Positions 30,961 through 41,805 of a DNA stretch of 64,000 nt are shown piece by piece. The stretch comes from Floricoccus penangensis (GTDB lineage: Bacteria > Bacillota > Bacilli > Lactobacillales > Streptococcaceae), in NCBI RefSeq assembly GCF_001832885.1, contig NZ_MKIQ01000028.1:62001-126000 (forward strand). The letters run 5' to 3'. The position numbers and the translations under genes were made by a program. The notes under the pieces are model-generated. The model was not told the origin of the DNA. It did not search any database and was given only the letters and a program-made list of their open reading frames with translations. Position 1 is the stretch's first letter; the number at the start of each line of letters is the position of its first letter.

Positions 30961-31066
30961 TTTTCCTACTGTCTCCATCTAATTTTAAGTATTAATCTAA
31001 TGATATTAATTAGTTCATTTATTAAACAAGTGATTAATTGAACCAACATGATTATTCTATCTTAAA

Positions 31067-31119
31067 ATTATAAGGTCTTGTGTAAATCCAATGTAAATAA
31101 TTTGAAAACTTTATGTAAA
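31067..31119 (-). promoter_or_regulatory. phoA promoter with four-copy PHO box
   Basis: Minus-strand hexamers TTTACA (31119-31114), TTTTCA (31108-31103), TTTACA (31097-31092) and TTTACA (31086-31081) repeat at exactly 11 nt. A perfect TATAAT -10 box (31072-31067) starts 8 nt after the last hexamer, and no separate -35 exists, as expected of an activator-dependent PHO promoter. Confidence 0.88.
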
Positions 31120-31154
31120 TGAAATACTTTTTGGGATAAAAAAAGTATTTCATT
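31118..31154 (-). terminator. 15-bp hairpin at the end of the metallophosphoesterase gene
   Basis: Arms 31118-31132 and 31140-31154 are perfectly complementary with a 7-nt loop. The hairpin contains the stop codon (31150-31152) of the upstream-lying gene and touches the first PHO hexamer. There is no clean U-tail, so termination strength is uncertain. Confidence 0.65.
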
Positions 31155-31989
31155 GAAATCTGAAATACTCTTTTACGTCAGCTAAATAGCCATTTTTGAT
31201 GTTAATTTTTTCTAGTAATTCTTCATCATGAGTATGAACTACTCCCGTTTTAAGTTGCTCTTCATATAAGTCTAAGTATGGTAAATTTTCTTTTTTAGCA
31301 AGTTCTAGCTCTTCTTCAATATCAAACAAAACCTTTTTGAGTTGGATATTTCCCAAACCAAAATCATCAAATTCTAAAATTGCATATTGAGCCCTAAGGT
31401 CATTTTCAAATTTTTTCCACATTGAAAACGGCTGACCAACTGTTCCTGGATTTAAAATAATTTGCATTTTACTACTATAGCGTATTAGTTGAGTATGAAT
31501 ATGACCGTATATTGCCATATCATAATCTGAATCAGTAAATAACATATCAAAATCCTCAGTAGAATTTGTCGCTAAAAGACCACGACCCCAATTTTGATTA
31601 GGCAAATTATGACTAATCAATATTTCTATACCATTTACTTCTTTTTCAATATAAAGTGGCGTACTCTTTAATTCATCAATATACTTTTCATCCAAGTTTT
31701 CTTTTAGATACTGACTTAATCGTGTAATATAAACATCTGATGGAGTTTCCAAAGAATTTTCTTTTCCAATTGCTTCCAAGAAGCAATCATCCCAATTTCC
31801 TCGTACTTTAACAGTTATTGGTAGGGTAGACAAGTAATCAAACAATTCATTTGCTCCTGGTCCTGGTAATACAATATCGCCTAGTAGCCAATATTCTGTC
31901 ACACCAGATTTCTTTGCATCTTCAATCACAGCCTTCAAGGCGGTAAAGTTACCATGTATATCTGAAATTATCCCAATTTTATGATTCAT
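31150..31989 (-). CDS. Calcineurin-like metallophosphoesterase
   Basis: 279 aa. All five phosphoesterase blocks are visible: GIISDIHGNFTAL, LLGDIVLPGPG, VRGNWDD, ISHNLPN and GHIHTQ, with GTVGQPF following. These bind two metal ions and cleave phosphodiesters or phosphomonoesters; similar family members act on cyclic or dinucleotides, but the substrate here cannot be read from sequence. It lies 21 nt behind the SDR gene with a GAAAGGATATT site, so it looks like the last gene of the AbiH-Tad2-like-SDR operon. Confidence 0.88.
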   Translation of the reverse strand: MNHKIGIISDIHGNFTALKAVIEDAKKSGVTEYWLLGDIVLPGPGANELFDYLSTLPITVKVRGNWDDCFLEAIGKENSLETPSDVYITRLSQYLKENLDEKYIDELKSTPLYIEKEVNGIEILISHNLPNQNWGRGLLATNSTEDFDMLFTDSDYDMAIYGHIHTQLIRYSSKMQIILNPGTVGQPFSMWKKFENDLRAQYAILEFDDFGLGNIQLKKVLFDIEEELELAKKENLPYLDLYEEQLKTGVVHTHDEELLEKINIKNGYLADVKEYFRFQ

Positions 31990-32010
31990 AATATCCTTTC
32001 ATCTAACCCC

Positions 32011-32730
32011 TTATTTTAGAAGCCAGCCACCATCTAAAGGAATGATTGCACCTTGCATATAGCTTGCCTTGCCAGATGCTAGAAATAAAGTTAGGTCTGC
32101 TACTTCCTCAGGTTGCGCCCATCGTCCAACTGGTGTTTCTTCAGCAACCCAGGCAGCCATTTTCCCATCACCTTCAAAGTCAGCCTTCGTCATAGCAGTT
32201 TGAATGGCACCGGGTGCGATTGCAAATACACCGACTCCACTTCTTGCATAATCAAGAGCTAATTGCTTAGTAAAGCCTGCGACAGCGTGCTTGCTAGAAG
32301 TATAGGCAGCTCCACCTCCTCCAGCCACAAGACTTGCAATACTTGCCATGTTGATGATAATTCCTGATTTTTCTTCAATCATTTTTGGTAGAAAAAGTCT
32401 TGTCATTTTAACCATTGACATGAAATTTGTCAGCATAACATTTTCAAACTCAGCCTCACTTGTTTCAAGAAGTGGTTTGTAATTATCTAGAATTCCAGCA
32501 GTATTACATAGGATATCAAATTTATCAGGTAACTTTTCCTTTAGTTCATCAAAATCACATGAAGATAAATCAGCTTGAATGAAATTTAGTCCCCTGATTT
32601 CTTCTGATAGTAAATTTTTATCAATACCCCAAACGCTAGCCCCTGCTTCAAGAAAAGCCTTAGCTTGCGCTAGGCCTATTCCACTTGCAACACCTGTGAC
32701 AAGGATTTTTTTATTGCTAAAATCAGTCAT
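32011..32730 (-). CDS. Short-chain dehydrogenase/reductase (SDR)
   Basis: 239 aa classical SDR. Cofactor loop TGVASGIG near residue 13, NTAG near 86, catalytic Ser in NMASIAS and YTSSK with Tyr and Lys, then the C-terminal SYMQGAIIPLDGGW. Asp in the acidic patch after beta-2 (WGIDKN) suggests NAD(H) preference. Related proteins include FabG-like 3-oxoacyl reductases, but the gene is outside a fatty acid cluster. Its start overlaps the DUF2829 gene by 8 nt, implying co-translation. Confidence 0.88.
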   Translation of the reverse strand: MTDFSNKKILVTGVASGIGLAQAKAFLEAGASVWGIDKNLLSEEIRGLNFIQADLSSCDFDELKEKLPDKFDILCNTAGILDNYKPLLETSEAEFENVMLTNFMSMVKMTRLFLPKMIEEKSGIIINMASIASLVAGGGGAAYTSSKHAVAGFTKQLALDYARSGVGVFAIAPGAIQTAMTKADFEGDGKMAAWVAEETPVGRWAQPEEVADLTLFLASGKASYMQGAIIPLDGGWLLK

Positions 32731-32962
32731 TTACGGCTACCCAATCAGTCGCCAAAACGTCGCATGGTGTTGGACTCCACATAGAGTATCCTTCACCGTC
32801 ACCTGTAACGTTGATTAGAAAGTATGGTGTAACCTGTAATTCTTGACCGTCATCTAAAGTTATTGAATCGTAAAGTTTGATGAAGTTTTCAGCTCCACCC
32901 CAACCAGAACGAACGAATTTCTTTCCTTGTTTTAAATCAGGTAAAATTTCTTCAAAAGTCAT
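32723..32962 (-). CDS. DUF2829 (Tad2-like) small protein
   Basis: 79 aa. It carries the DUF2829 hallmarks: LKQGKKFVRSGWGG near the start and YSMWSPTPCDVLATDW at the end. The family includes phage Tad2 proteins, which inhibit Thoeris defence by sequestering a cyclic ADP-ribose-type signal. Here it is chromosomal, between an AbiH-like gene (9 nt upstream) and an SDR (8-nt overlap). The fold assignment is solid; anti-Thoeris or nucleotide-binding function in this host is inference. Confidence 0.85.
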   Translation of the reverse strand: MTFEEILPDLKQGKKFVRSGWGGAENFIKLYDSITLDDGQELQVTPYFLINVTGDGEGYSMWSPTPCDVLATDWVAVND

Positions 32963-32971
32963 GTTATCTCC

Positions 32972-34069
32972 TTAAAAATTAAATGCAAACGCTGGTGGAT
33001 TATCTTCGGTAAACTTAATAATATGAATAAGTTTCTCTAATTTTAGTAAACTATCATTATTAAAACCATGTTGAATACCATCTGAATACTTTTCAATACA
33101 ATTAATAAAATTTTCTTTTAACTTTTCATCTCCAAACTGATAAATAATGAGGTGTTTAGGTTTGTCTTTTTCTAACATTAACTTTGCTAGTTTTTTCCAC
33201 CACCATTTATCTGATTCTCCTATAGAATGCCCCATAATTACAAATAAATCTGTAGAATCAATCCTATCAAAATTTCCACTTTTCACATTTATCCACTCTG
33301 ATTTTATAAATCTTTTAAGATCATTGTCATAAGATGTACCTAGTTGATCTCCCTCACTAACTCCAAAAAGAATTGATGGAGATATTTCCTGTCTTCCATG
33401 TGGATGATAAATATTTACATCTCTAGATATATACCACCCTGTTTCTTTATCTTTGACTTCATCGTGGAAAAATTTAGAATTATTATTAGTACTTGAAAAT
33501 GGCTTCAAGTTAACATCATTAAATAGATAGTTATCAAGCAGACTTGTATAATTAAAATTATAAAAATCATATTTTAGTTTTATTGCTTTTCCATTACTTG
33601 ACAAATACTTACCAAAACGACTATCTGGTTTTCTTATTTCATTAAAACTTTGTTCAGATAAATCTTTCAAAAAGTTTTGTAAAAAGGGCTCTGAATCAAT
33701 TTCACTTGCTGCTAGTAATAATTCTGGAGTTACTGTCTGATTTAAAAATTTAGAAAAGGACAACTGAAGTTCCATATAATCATTTAAAAAATGTTCAATT
33801 TCATAATTTTTTTCTGGATTAGAAACCATTGGAATAATTTCATTTACCAGTCCTAGCTCAAAATCTGACCATTTTTCCCAATCACTATTATTTTGAGATT
33901 CTCTAATACTATTATATATTATATTTTTTTTATTTGGTTCATTACTTTTAAGCCACTCATAAAATGCTGAATATGTTGTTAAATTATTCGAATGTTTTTC
34001 CTTAAGTAATTTGATATCAAACCCATTACCAATTAAAAACGAAATTCGAAACTCTTCACTTTTCCTCAT
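32972..34069 (-). CDS. AbiH-like protein (putative abortive infection)
   Basis: 365 aa. The N-terminal FLIGNGFDIKLLKEKHSNNLTTYSAFYEWL matches the IGNGFD signature of the AbiH family, first known from lactococcal phage resistance. Downstream family-like marks are NFNYTSLL, IYHPHGR and IMGHSIGESDKWWWKK, a layout reminiscent of SIR2/Rossmann-like folds. First gene of an apparent four-gene unit; a TATAAT -10 box lies at 34113-34108, about 40 nt before the ATG, with an AGGAG site. Lower GC than its neighbours suggests acquisition. Activity against phage is unproven. Confidence 0.82.
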   Translation of the reverse strand: MRKSEEFRISFLIGNGFDIKLLKEKHSNNLTTYSAFYEWLKSNEPNKKNIIYNSIRESQNNSDWEKWSDFELGLVNEIIPMVSNPEKNYEIEHFLNDYMELQLSFSKFLNQTVTPELLLAASEIDSEPFLQNFLKDLSEQSFNEIRKPDSRFGKYLSSNGKAIKLKYDFYNFNYTSLLDNYLFNDVNLKPFSSTNNNSKFFHDEVKDKETGWYISRDVNIYHPHGRQEISPSILFGVSEGDQLGTSYDNDLKRFIKSEWINVKSGNFDRIDSTDLFVIMGHSIGESDKWWWKKLAKLMLEKDKPKHLIIYQFGDEKLKENFINCIEKYSDGIQHGFNNDSLLKLEKLIHIIKFTEDNPPAFAFNF

Positions 34070-34189
34070 AATACACTCCTACTCACAATCATAATTATTA
34101 TCTATACATTATACACTAAATTTTATTTTGTATATATACATATCCCAACTAACATGATGATGGGTGAATGAAGTCAAATACTTATTTTC

Positions 34190-35770
34190 TTACAATATCA
34201 GTTGCCCATACTTCTCAACTCTCCCATCATCTACAAGAAGTGTTTTATCAAAATTTTTCTTGAGGAAATATCTATCATGGGATACTGCTAATAATGTTCC
34301 TTGGTAATTTGCGAGAATTTTTTCAACTTCTTCTCTAGCAAAAATATCAAGGTGATTGGTTGGTTCGTCCATGATTAATAGGTTAATTTTATTTTGAAAG
34401 ATTTTTAATAAGTATAATCTAACCTTTTCTCCCCCTGATAGGTCTTTTAATCTCTTACTCACATCACCGGCATAAAAACCAAATTTAGCAAGTTCCCTTC
34501 TAGCTCTTTCTTCATTTCCAGTTATATCTTTAGTATATTCAATGATTCTTTGATTTTCTTTATCAAATTTTATTACCTGTGGAAGGTAGCCGATTTGAAC
34601 TGAGTCACTGATTTTCACATTTCCTTGGTCTGGTGATATTTGTCCTAAAATTATTTTGAGTAAGGTTGATTTCCCAGAACCATTTTCACCCATAACTGCA
34701 ATTCGCTCACCTTTGAAAATAATAAAGTCTGAGTCTTCAAATAGTATTTTTTCACCCATTATTTTGCATAAATCAATAACTTTTACTAGTTCCTTACTGG
34801 CTTTAATCGTAGTTGATATGTCAACACGGACACGCTTTTTAGTTGCTTCAGGAGCTTTTAGTATGGTCATTCTCTCAATTCGATGCTCAATTTCCTTAGC
34901 TTTTTTGTAAAACTTCTCTTCACCACTTTCATTCCCCCATTGCCTATATTGGCGGGCTAATTTTCTAAGTCTTGCAAGTTCTGCCTGCTGCAAATCGAAA
35001 TCCTTTTGCATCTGTTTGACACGCTCTTTTTTAAGCTTTTGATAGATGGAATAATTTCCAGGATAATCAATTAGTTTGCTGTCTTCAATCTCAATGGTTC
35101 TCTGGGTAACTTTGTCCAGAAACTCCCTATCATGCGAAACGACAATGACTGCTTTTTTGGAATTATTTAAAAAGTTTTCCAGCCAAGAAATCCCTTCCAA
35201 ATCTAGGTGATTGGTTGGTTCGTCTAGAAGTAGTAAATCAGAATCCGAGACCAGTAGCTTGACTAACTCCACGCGCACACGCTCTCCACCGCTCAAACTG
35301 TCGAGACTTTGCTCTAACTTATCCCCTAGATCAAGACCTTTCAAAACAGAAATTACTCGGTCCTCAATCTCATAACCACCTTGCTTTTCAAACTCTTCTT
35401 GCAAACGACCGTAGTAAGTGAGCAACTTATCGTCATAGGTTTCAGGGTCTGCCATCATTCTTTCAACTCTTGATAGCTCCCTTTTTTGTTTACTTATCTG
35501 GTCAAAATTTTCAATTATATGCTTGAATACAGCATCCTCACTTATTATTGGATTTTGTTCAAGATAACCAACTTTGACTCCTTTATTTTTACTTACAGTT
35601 CCAAATTCTGGATGCTCTTGACCTGATAAAAGTTTTAATAATGTTGTTTTGCCTGTACCGTTATTACCGACAAGACCAATTCTTTGATTATCAGAAATTG
35701 ATAAAGATATATTATCAAATAGAGGAAGACCTCCAAAATTCTTTGTTATTTTATTTAGTTGAACTAACAT
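34190..35770 (-). CDS. ABC-F family ATPase (ribosome protection/translation factor type)
   Basis: 526 aa, two ABC domains and no membrane segments. Walker A GNNGTGKTT and GENGSGKST, signatures LSGGERVRVEL and LSGGEKVRLYL, Walker B LLLLDEPTNHLD and LLIMDEPTNHLD, with a long basic helical linker (about 240-300) that reaches the ribosome in ABC-F proteins. Such proteins rescue antibiotic-stalled or otherwise stalled ribosomes. The upstream leader peptide and attenuator point to a drug-inducible resistance role (Lsa/Vga/VmlR-like), though a housekeeping member cannot be excluded. Strong AAGGAGG site before the ATG. Confidence 0.9.
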   Translation of the reverse strand: MLVQLNKITKNFGGLPLFDNISLSISDNQRIGLVGNNGTGKTTLLKLLSGQEHPEFGTVSKNKGVKVGYLEQNPIISEDAVFKHIIENFDQISKQKRELSRVERMMADPETYDDKLLTYYGRLQEEFEKQGGYEIEDRVISVLKGLDLGDKLEQSLDSLSGGERVRVELVKLLVSDSDLLLLDEPTNHLDLEGISWLENFLNNSKKAVIVVSHDREFLDKVTQRTIEIEDSKLIDYPGNYSIYQKLKKERVKQMQKDFDLQQAELARLRKLARQYRQWGNESGEEKFYKKAKEIEHRIERMTILKAPEATKKRVRVDISTTIKASKELVKVIDLCKIMGEKILFEDSDFIIFKGERIAVMGENGSGKSTLLKIILGQISPDQGNVKISDSVQIGYLPQVIKFDKENQRIIEYTKDITGNEERARRELAKFGFYAGDVSKRLKDLSGGEKVRLYLLKIFQNKINLLIMDEPTNHLDIFAREEVEKILANYQGTLLAVSHDRYFLKKNFDKTLLVDDGRVEKYGQLIL

Positions 35771-35946
35771 AGTTCCCTCCTTGTTACTTAAGGTGGATAT
35801 GTTTATTCAAAGAAAAAAGAGACTACGAAAATTCCATAGTCTCTCCTCATTTAAATGAAAAACATCCCACGGCTCTTGATTTTAATTGTCATTTTAGTGT
35901 ATAGCTCTAAGAAGCTATCTTTGGTAAAAAGGGCGCACTAACCCCA
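35771..35946 (-). promoter_or_regulatory. Attenuator region between leader peptide and ABC-F gene
   Basis: 176 nt of non-coding RNA leader. It holds a small hairpin ATAGCT/AGCTAT (35918-35901), a palindrome at about 35848-35859 (TCATTTAAATGA), and then the intrinsic terminator. A stalled ribosome on the leader ORF could change which pairings form. The exact anti-terminator cannot be fixed by eye. Confidence 0.7.
35818..35844 (-). terminator. Intrinsic terminator (attenuator) upstream of the ABC-F gene
   Basis: 10-bp minus-strand stem AGAGACTATG / CGTAGTCTCT (one G-U pair), 7-nt loop and six T, positioned between the leader ORF and the ABC-F ribosome binding site. No other gene precedes it on the transcript except the leader peptide. 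Confidence 0.9.
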
Positions 35947-36030
35947 CTAAATGGCAACAGTAAAACCAATCATACGTACATCAAAAATATGATTAATGAT
36001 ATTATTTTGCATGTTGTACATATGAGCCAT
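35947..36030 (-). CDS. Leader peptide of the ABC-F gene (27 aa)
   Basis: A short frame, MAHMYNMQNNIINHIFDV followed by RMIGFTVAI and TAG, preceded by an excellent AAAGGAGGAAC ribosome binding site eight bases from ATG 36030. It sits about 25 nt downstream of a promoter and about 100 nt before an intrinsic terminator. This is the arrangement of ribosome-stalling leader peptides that induce resistance genes. Which antibiotic stalls it is not known. Confidence 0.82.
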   Translation of the reverse strand: MAHMYNMQNNIINHIFDVRMIGFTVAI

Positions 36031-36062
36031 GAAATGTTCCTCCTTTTCTAGTATTTTCCTTA

Positions 36063-36090
36063 ATTTTAGCAGATATTAATGTTTTGTCAA
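36063..36090 (-). promoter_or_regulatory. Promoter of the leader peptide-ABC-F unit
   Basis: Minus strand: -35 TTGACA (36090-36085), 16-nt spacer, -10 TAAAAT (36068-36063). Consensus-like, so expression is probably controlled by attenuation after initiation. Confidence 0.8.
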
Positions 36091-36121
36091 CTTTATGTGT
36101 AATAAATAAATTTATAGTACT

Positions 36122-37161
36122 TTAATTCTGCTCAAAGATCCCTTTCACTTGCCATGTTAAACACCTTACACTGCCTCCCATTTTTGCGACTTTGGTGGCA
36201 TCTATTGGAACGACTTTTTTATCTGTATTTTCTTCAATGAGTTTCAGAACTTCCTTATCACTTTCTAAACTAAATGTTGGTACATAAAGGCAATCTTTAG
36301 TGTAGACAAGGTTTAGATTTATTCCAAAGGCTGATTCAAAACCTGGCCATTTTTCAATATTCTTAGGGATTTTTAATGGTAGTGTGATAATTTTAATTCC
36401 TGGTAGCGATTTTTGAAGCTCATCTAGAATACTTTCATCGAATTCTTTGTCATCATATTTATATAAAAGTAGGGTCTTTTCATCAATGAAGGCTGTCATA
36501 CCGTCAGAGTGAGCCAGTATCTCATCGTCTGGTTCGATTATTGCTACGTGCTCAGCCTCAAGCGCCTTTGCTAACTCTTCTTTTCCTTCTTGATATGATA
36601 AGTTGTTATCTTCTAAGAATCTAGTTGTTGTTATTGCTATGCCAGCATGATTATCTACTATATTTCCACCATCAATGATTAAAGAACTTCTTCTTCTTTC
36701 AAAGCCTGCTTCATCAGCGAAATCTGTAAATGATTTTTGAACTCTTTTTGAATCTGCTTTTGACATAGAGGCATGGGAATAAATAAATTGTACAGGATTG
36801 TTAGGATTCACTGTTGTGAAGTCACGCATCCAAATATCATCAATATTAGCAGTCAAAAGTACATCGTCAACACCCTTATTCTCATAGAATTTTCTTGTTT
36901 TATTATCTACACACAAATACGGACATCATCAATACCAGAATCTATCACTTTTTTAGCGTAAGCAGTTTGGAAATCAACAATATCTTGAAAGACCTTCTTG
37001 TAATATTTATCATCAACCGATGGAGCTGATAAGACTAGTGTTGTACCTTCTCCTTTTGAGTATGTAACTTTTTCTTTGTCGCTATTGTTCTTTGCATTCC
37101 AAAACATAAAAAGTCCTCCTATGAGAATTAATGTAATAATAATTAAAAATATTTTTTTCAT
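36122..37161 (-). pseudogene. Agmatine deiminase family gene (PAD_porph), frameshifted
   Basis: Two frames together make one protein of about 345 aa. The first (37161-36907) gives a membrane anchor/signal (KKIFLIIITLILIGGLFMFW) and the beginning of the deiminase fold; the second (from 36916 to 36122) gives the rest. Active-site elements are present: WMRDFTTVN, HSDGMTAF and the nucleophile in GGSVRCLTWQ. The break is in a TG run, TTTGTGTGTAG at about 36914-36904; removing one TG restores ...DDVRICVDNKTRK... Enzymes of this family hydrolyse guanidino groups (agmatine or peptidyl-arginine). An extracellular anchored form is unusual. Could be pseudogene, slippage-switched gene or a sequencing error. 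Confidence 0.8.
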
Positions 37162-37182
37162 GTTGATTCCTATTTAGAAAAA

Positions 37183-37207
37183 GAAGTTGAGTCCAAAGAC
37201 CAACTTC
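37183..37207 (-). terminator. Terminator of metG
   Basis: Minus-strand stem GAAGTTG-GTC / GAC-CAACTTC (one unpaired base) and T5, directly behind the metG stop. Confidence 0.88.
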
Positions 37208-37220
37208 CTTTAATTCATTA

Positions 37221-40167
<2,947 letters not shown>

Positions 40168-40177
40168 AAATATAAGA

Positions 40178-40207
40178 AAAAGGATTTGGCTAATGCCAAG
40201 TCCTTTT
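40178..40207 (+). terminator. Bidirectional terminator between exoA and the HAD gene
   Basis: 13-bp stem AAAAGGATTTGGC / GCCAAGTCCTTTT with loop TAAT and one wobble position; A-run on one side and T-run on the other serve both converging genes. Confidence 0.88.
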
Positions 40208-40213
40208 GAGCTG

Positions 40214-40984
40214 TTAAAAATCTTGTATCTCAATAATACTAATCAATTCATCTTTTACAGAGTGAATTACATAATCAGCAACCTCCATTAATTTCTTATT
40301 TCCTTTGATCGCAATACCACGCCCCACCATTTGAAGCATATCAACATCATTTCCACCGTCACCAACAGCAATGCAATCATTCGGCGAAATATGATGGTGA
40401 GTTAAAATTTCCATTATTCCATTAGTTTTTGAAACTTCTTGCTCCAAAACACTAATTATAAACGGGTGCCAACGCAATAAATACATGTCTGGAAAAGAAC
40501 TTCTAAGTTTCACATCCATGCTCTCTTCACAGAAGGCACACATTAAATATATATCTTTCACTTCTTCAACATCAATAAGAGGTAAATCCAAAGCATTAAT
40601 ATTCATCGCATCTTTTAAACCTGCTACGATTTTATTATCCACCACTCCATTTGTAAGAATATCCTCACTATAAAAGGTTGTTGGAATATTTTTTTCAGTG
40701 CAAAAGCCATTAAAAATCTTAACCTTAGTCGCAGAAATGGGTATTGAATAAAATCTCTCTTTTGCAGTAACCAAAGAACCATTTGCACTTACTATATAAT
40801 CTACTAAATTTTCATCCAATAAATACTGGCAATGATTTAGCGGCCTACCAGTTGCTAAAATAATAAGAAAATTTTTATCCTTTAAATTCTTCAAAAGTAT
40901 TTTTATCTTATCTGATATAATCTCTTCACATTTTAATAATAGAGTACCATCATAATCAAATATTATTGCTTTATTTTCTTTCAT
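40214..40984 (-). CDS. Cof-type HAD-IIB hydrolase
   Basis: 256 aa. HAD motif I IFDYDGTLL (nucleophile Asp), motif II ILATGRP, and motif III/IV AVGDGGNDVDMLQMVGRGIAIKG. The C2B cap domain lies between (about 80-185). Family members dephosphorylate sugar phosphates, FMN or PLP; the substrate is not predictable. Note DYDGT instead of the usual DLDGT. Confidence 0.9.
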   Translation of the reverse strand: MKENKAIIFDYDGTLLLKCEEIISDKIKILLKNLKDKNFLIILATGRPLNHCQYLLDENLVDYIVSANGSLVTAKERFYSIPISATKVKIFNGFCTEKNIPTTFYSEDILTNGVVDNKIVAGLKDAMNINALDLPLIDVEEVKDIYLMCAFCEESMDVKLRSSFPDMYLLRWHPFIISVLEQEVSKTNGIMEILTHHHISPNDCIAVGDGGNDVDMLQMVGRGIAIKGNKKLMEVADYVIHSVKDELISIIEIQDF

Positions 40985-41044
40985 AACAAATTATTCTCTT
41001 TTTTGTTTTCATTATATCATATTATAATATTTAATTTTATAAAA

Positions 41045-41065
41045 AATGGACCTTACCGGTCCATT
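41045..41065 (-). terminator. Terminator of the gntR-DUF1648 pair
   Basis: 8-bp minus-strand stem AATGGACC / GGTCCATT, short loop, T-run, right behind the stop at 41077. Confidence 0.9.
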
Positions 41066-41076
41066 CAAATCTCTAA

Positions 41077-41805
41077 CTAAGAAAATTTATTTCCTAAGAA
41101 AACAATGACTAACATTAATAAAATAAAAGCTAAGGTAATCAACCATGACTGATATCTTGCAAAATTTAGTGTATAGCCAAGTCCACTTCTTTTTTGAACA
41201 ATATAGGCAACATCATCTTTATTGTAATATAAGAATCCAAATTTCCATGCAGATTTATTTTCAACTATTCGATAGGAATGACCTTTGCGTACTTTAAGTA
41301 GCATCAATATATACACAATAACATATCCAATAGTTAGACATAAAATTGCTAGCATAACATATCTTAAATTTCTTATATTAAAACAAGTCATCATCTGAAC
41401 TGTGAAGAAAATTAATTGCATTAGTATAAACAAATTAAATAATAATTTAGAGTTAGTTAGTCTAACTTCTTCGTTTATCTTCAATGAATCTTTTGGGTTG
41501 GAAGACGAAATTTGAATTTTTGATGCTTTCATCATTTCATTACAAACAATAAAAATAATCAACATTACAGTCTGAATTAGTGGCATAAAAAGAACTGTTG
41601 ACAAACTTTTCTCTGTGAATTGATTTGGATTCATCAAGGCATCAAAATGTGTCGGAATCTGATTAGGAATTTTATCATAAAAGGCAAATGTAATAATCAA
41701 CTCACTAACGACTGCAATCAGATAAACAATTATATATTTGCTAGTAGCGACAATTGGAACTCTGGTTCTTGAATCGAGGCTAGCGTATCTTTTTTGAGTA
41801 CCCAT
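41077..41805 (-). CDS. DUF1648/DUF5808-type membrane protein
   Basis: 242 aa with about five or six membrane helices. The first third contains IPNQIPTHFDALMNPNQFTEKS, the DUF1648 signature (I-P-x-H-F). The segment KAWKFGFLYYNKDD-like stretch (SAWKFGFLYYNKDDVAYIVQKR) resembles the DUF5808 end found in SdpI-like proteins. It starts one base after the GntR stop, so the regulator almost certainly controls it. Possible immunity or envelope stress role by analogy with YtrA-SdpI-like pairs. Confidence 0.75.
   Translation of the reverse strand: MGTQKRYASLDSRTRVPIVATSKYIIVYLIAVVSELIITFAFYDKIPNQIPTHFDALMNPNQFTEKSLSTVLFMPLIQTVMLIIFIVCNEMMKASKIQISSSNPKDSLKINEEVRLTNSKLLFNLFILMQLIFFTVQMMTCFNIRNLRYVMLAILCLTIGYVIVYILMLLKVRKGHSYRIVENKSAWKFGFLYYNKDDVAYIVQKRSGLGYTLNFARYQSWLITLAFILLMLVIVFLGNKFS

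Noticed and set aside
31150-34069. Prophage or integrative element around the AbiH/Tad2-like genes
   Set aside because: No integrase, attachment repeats, tRNA target or phage genes are visible on either side.
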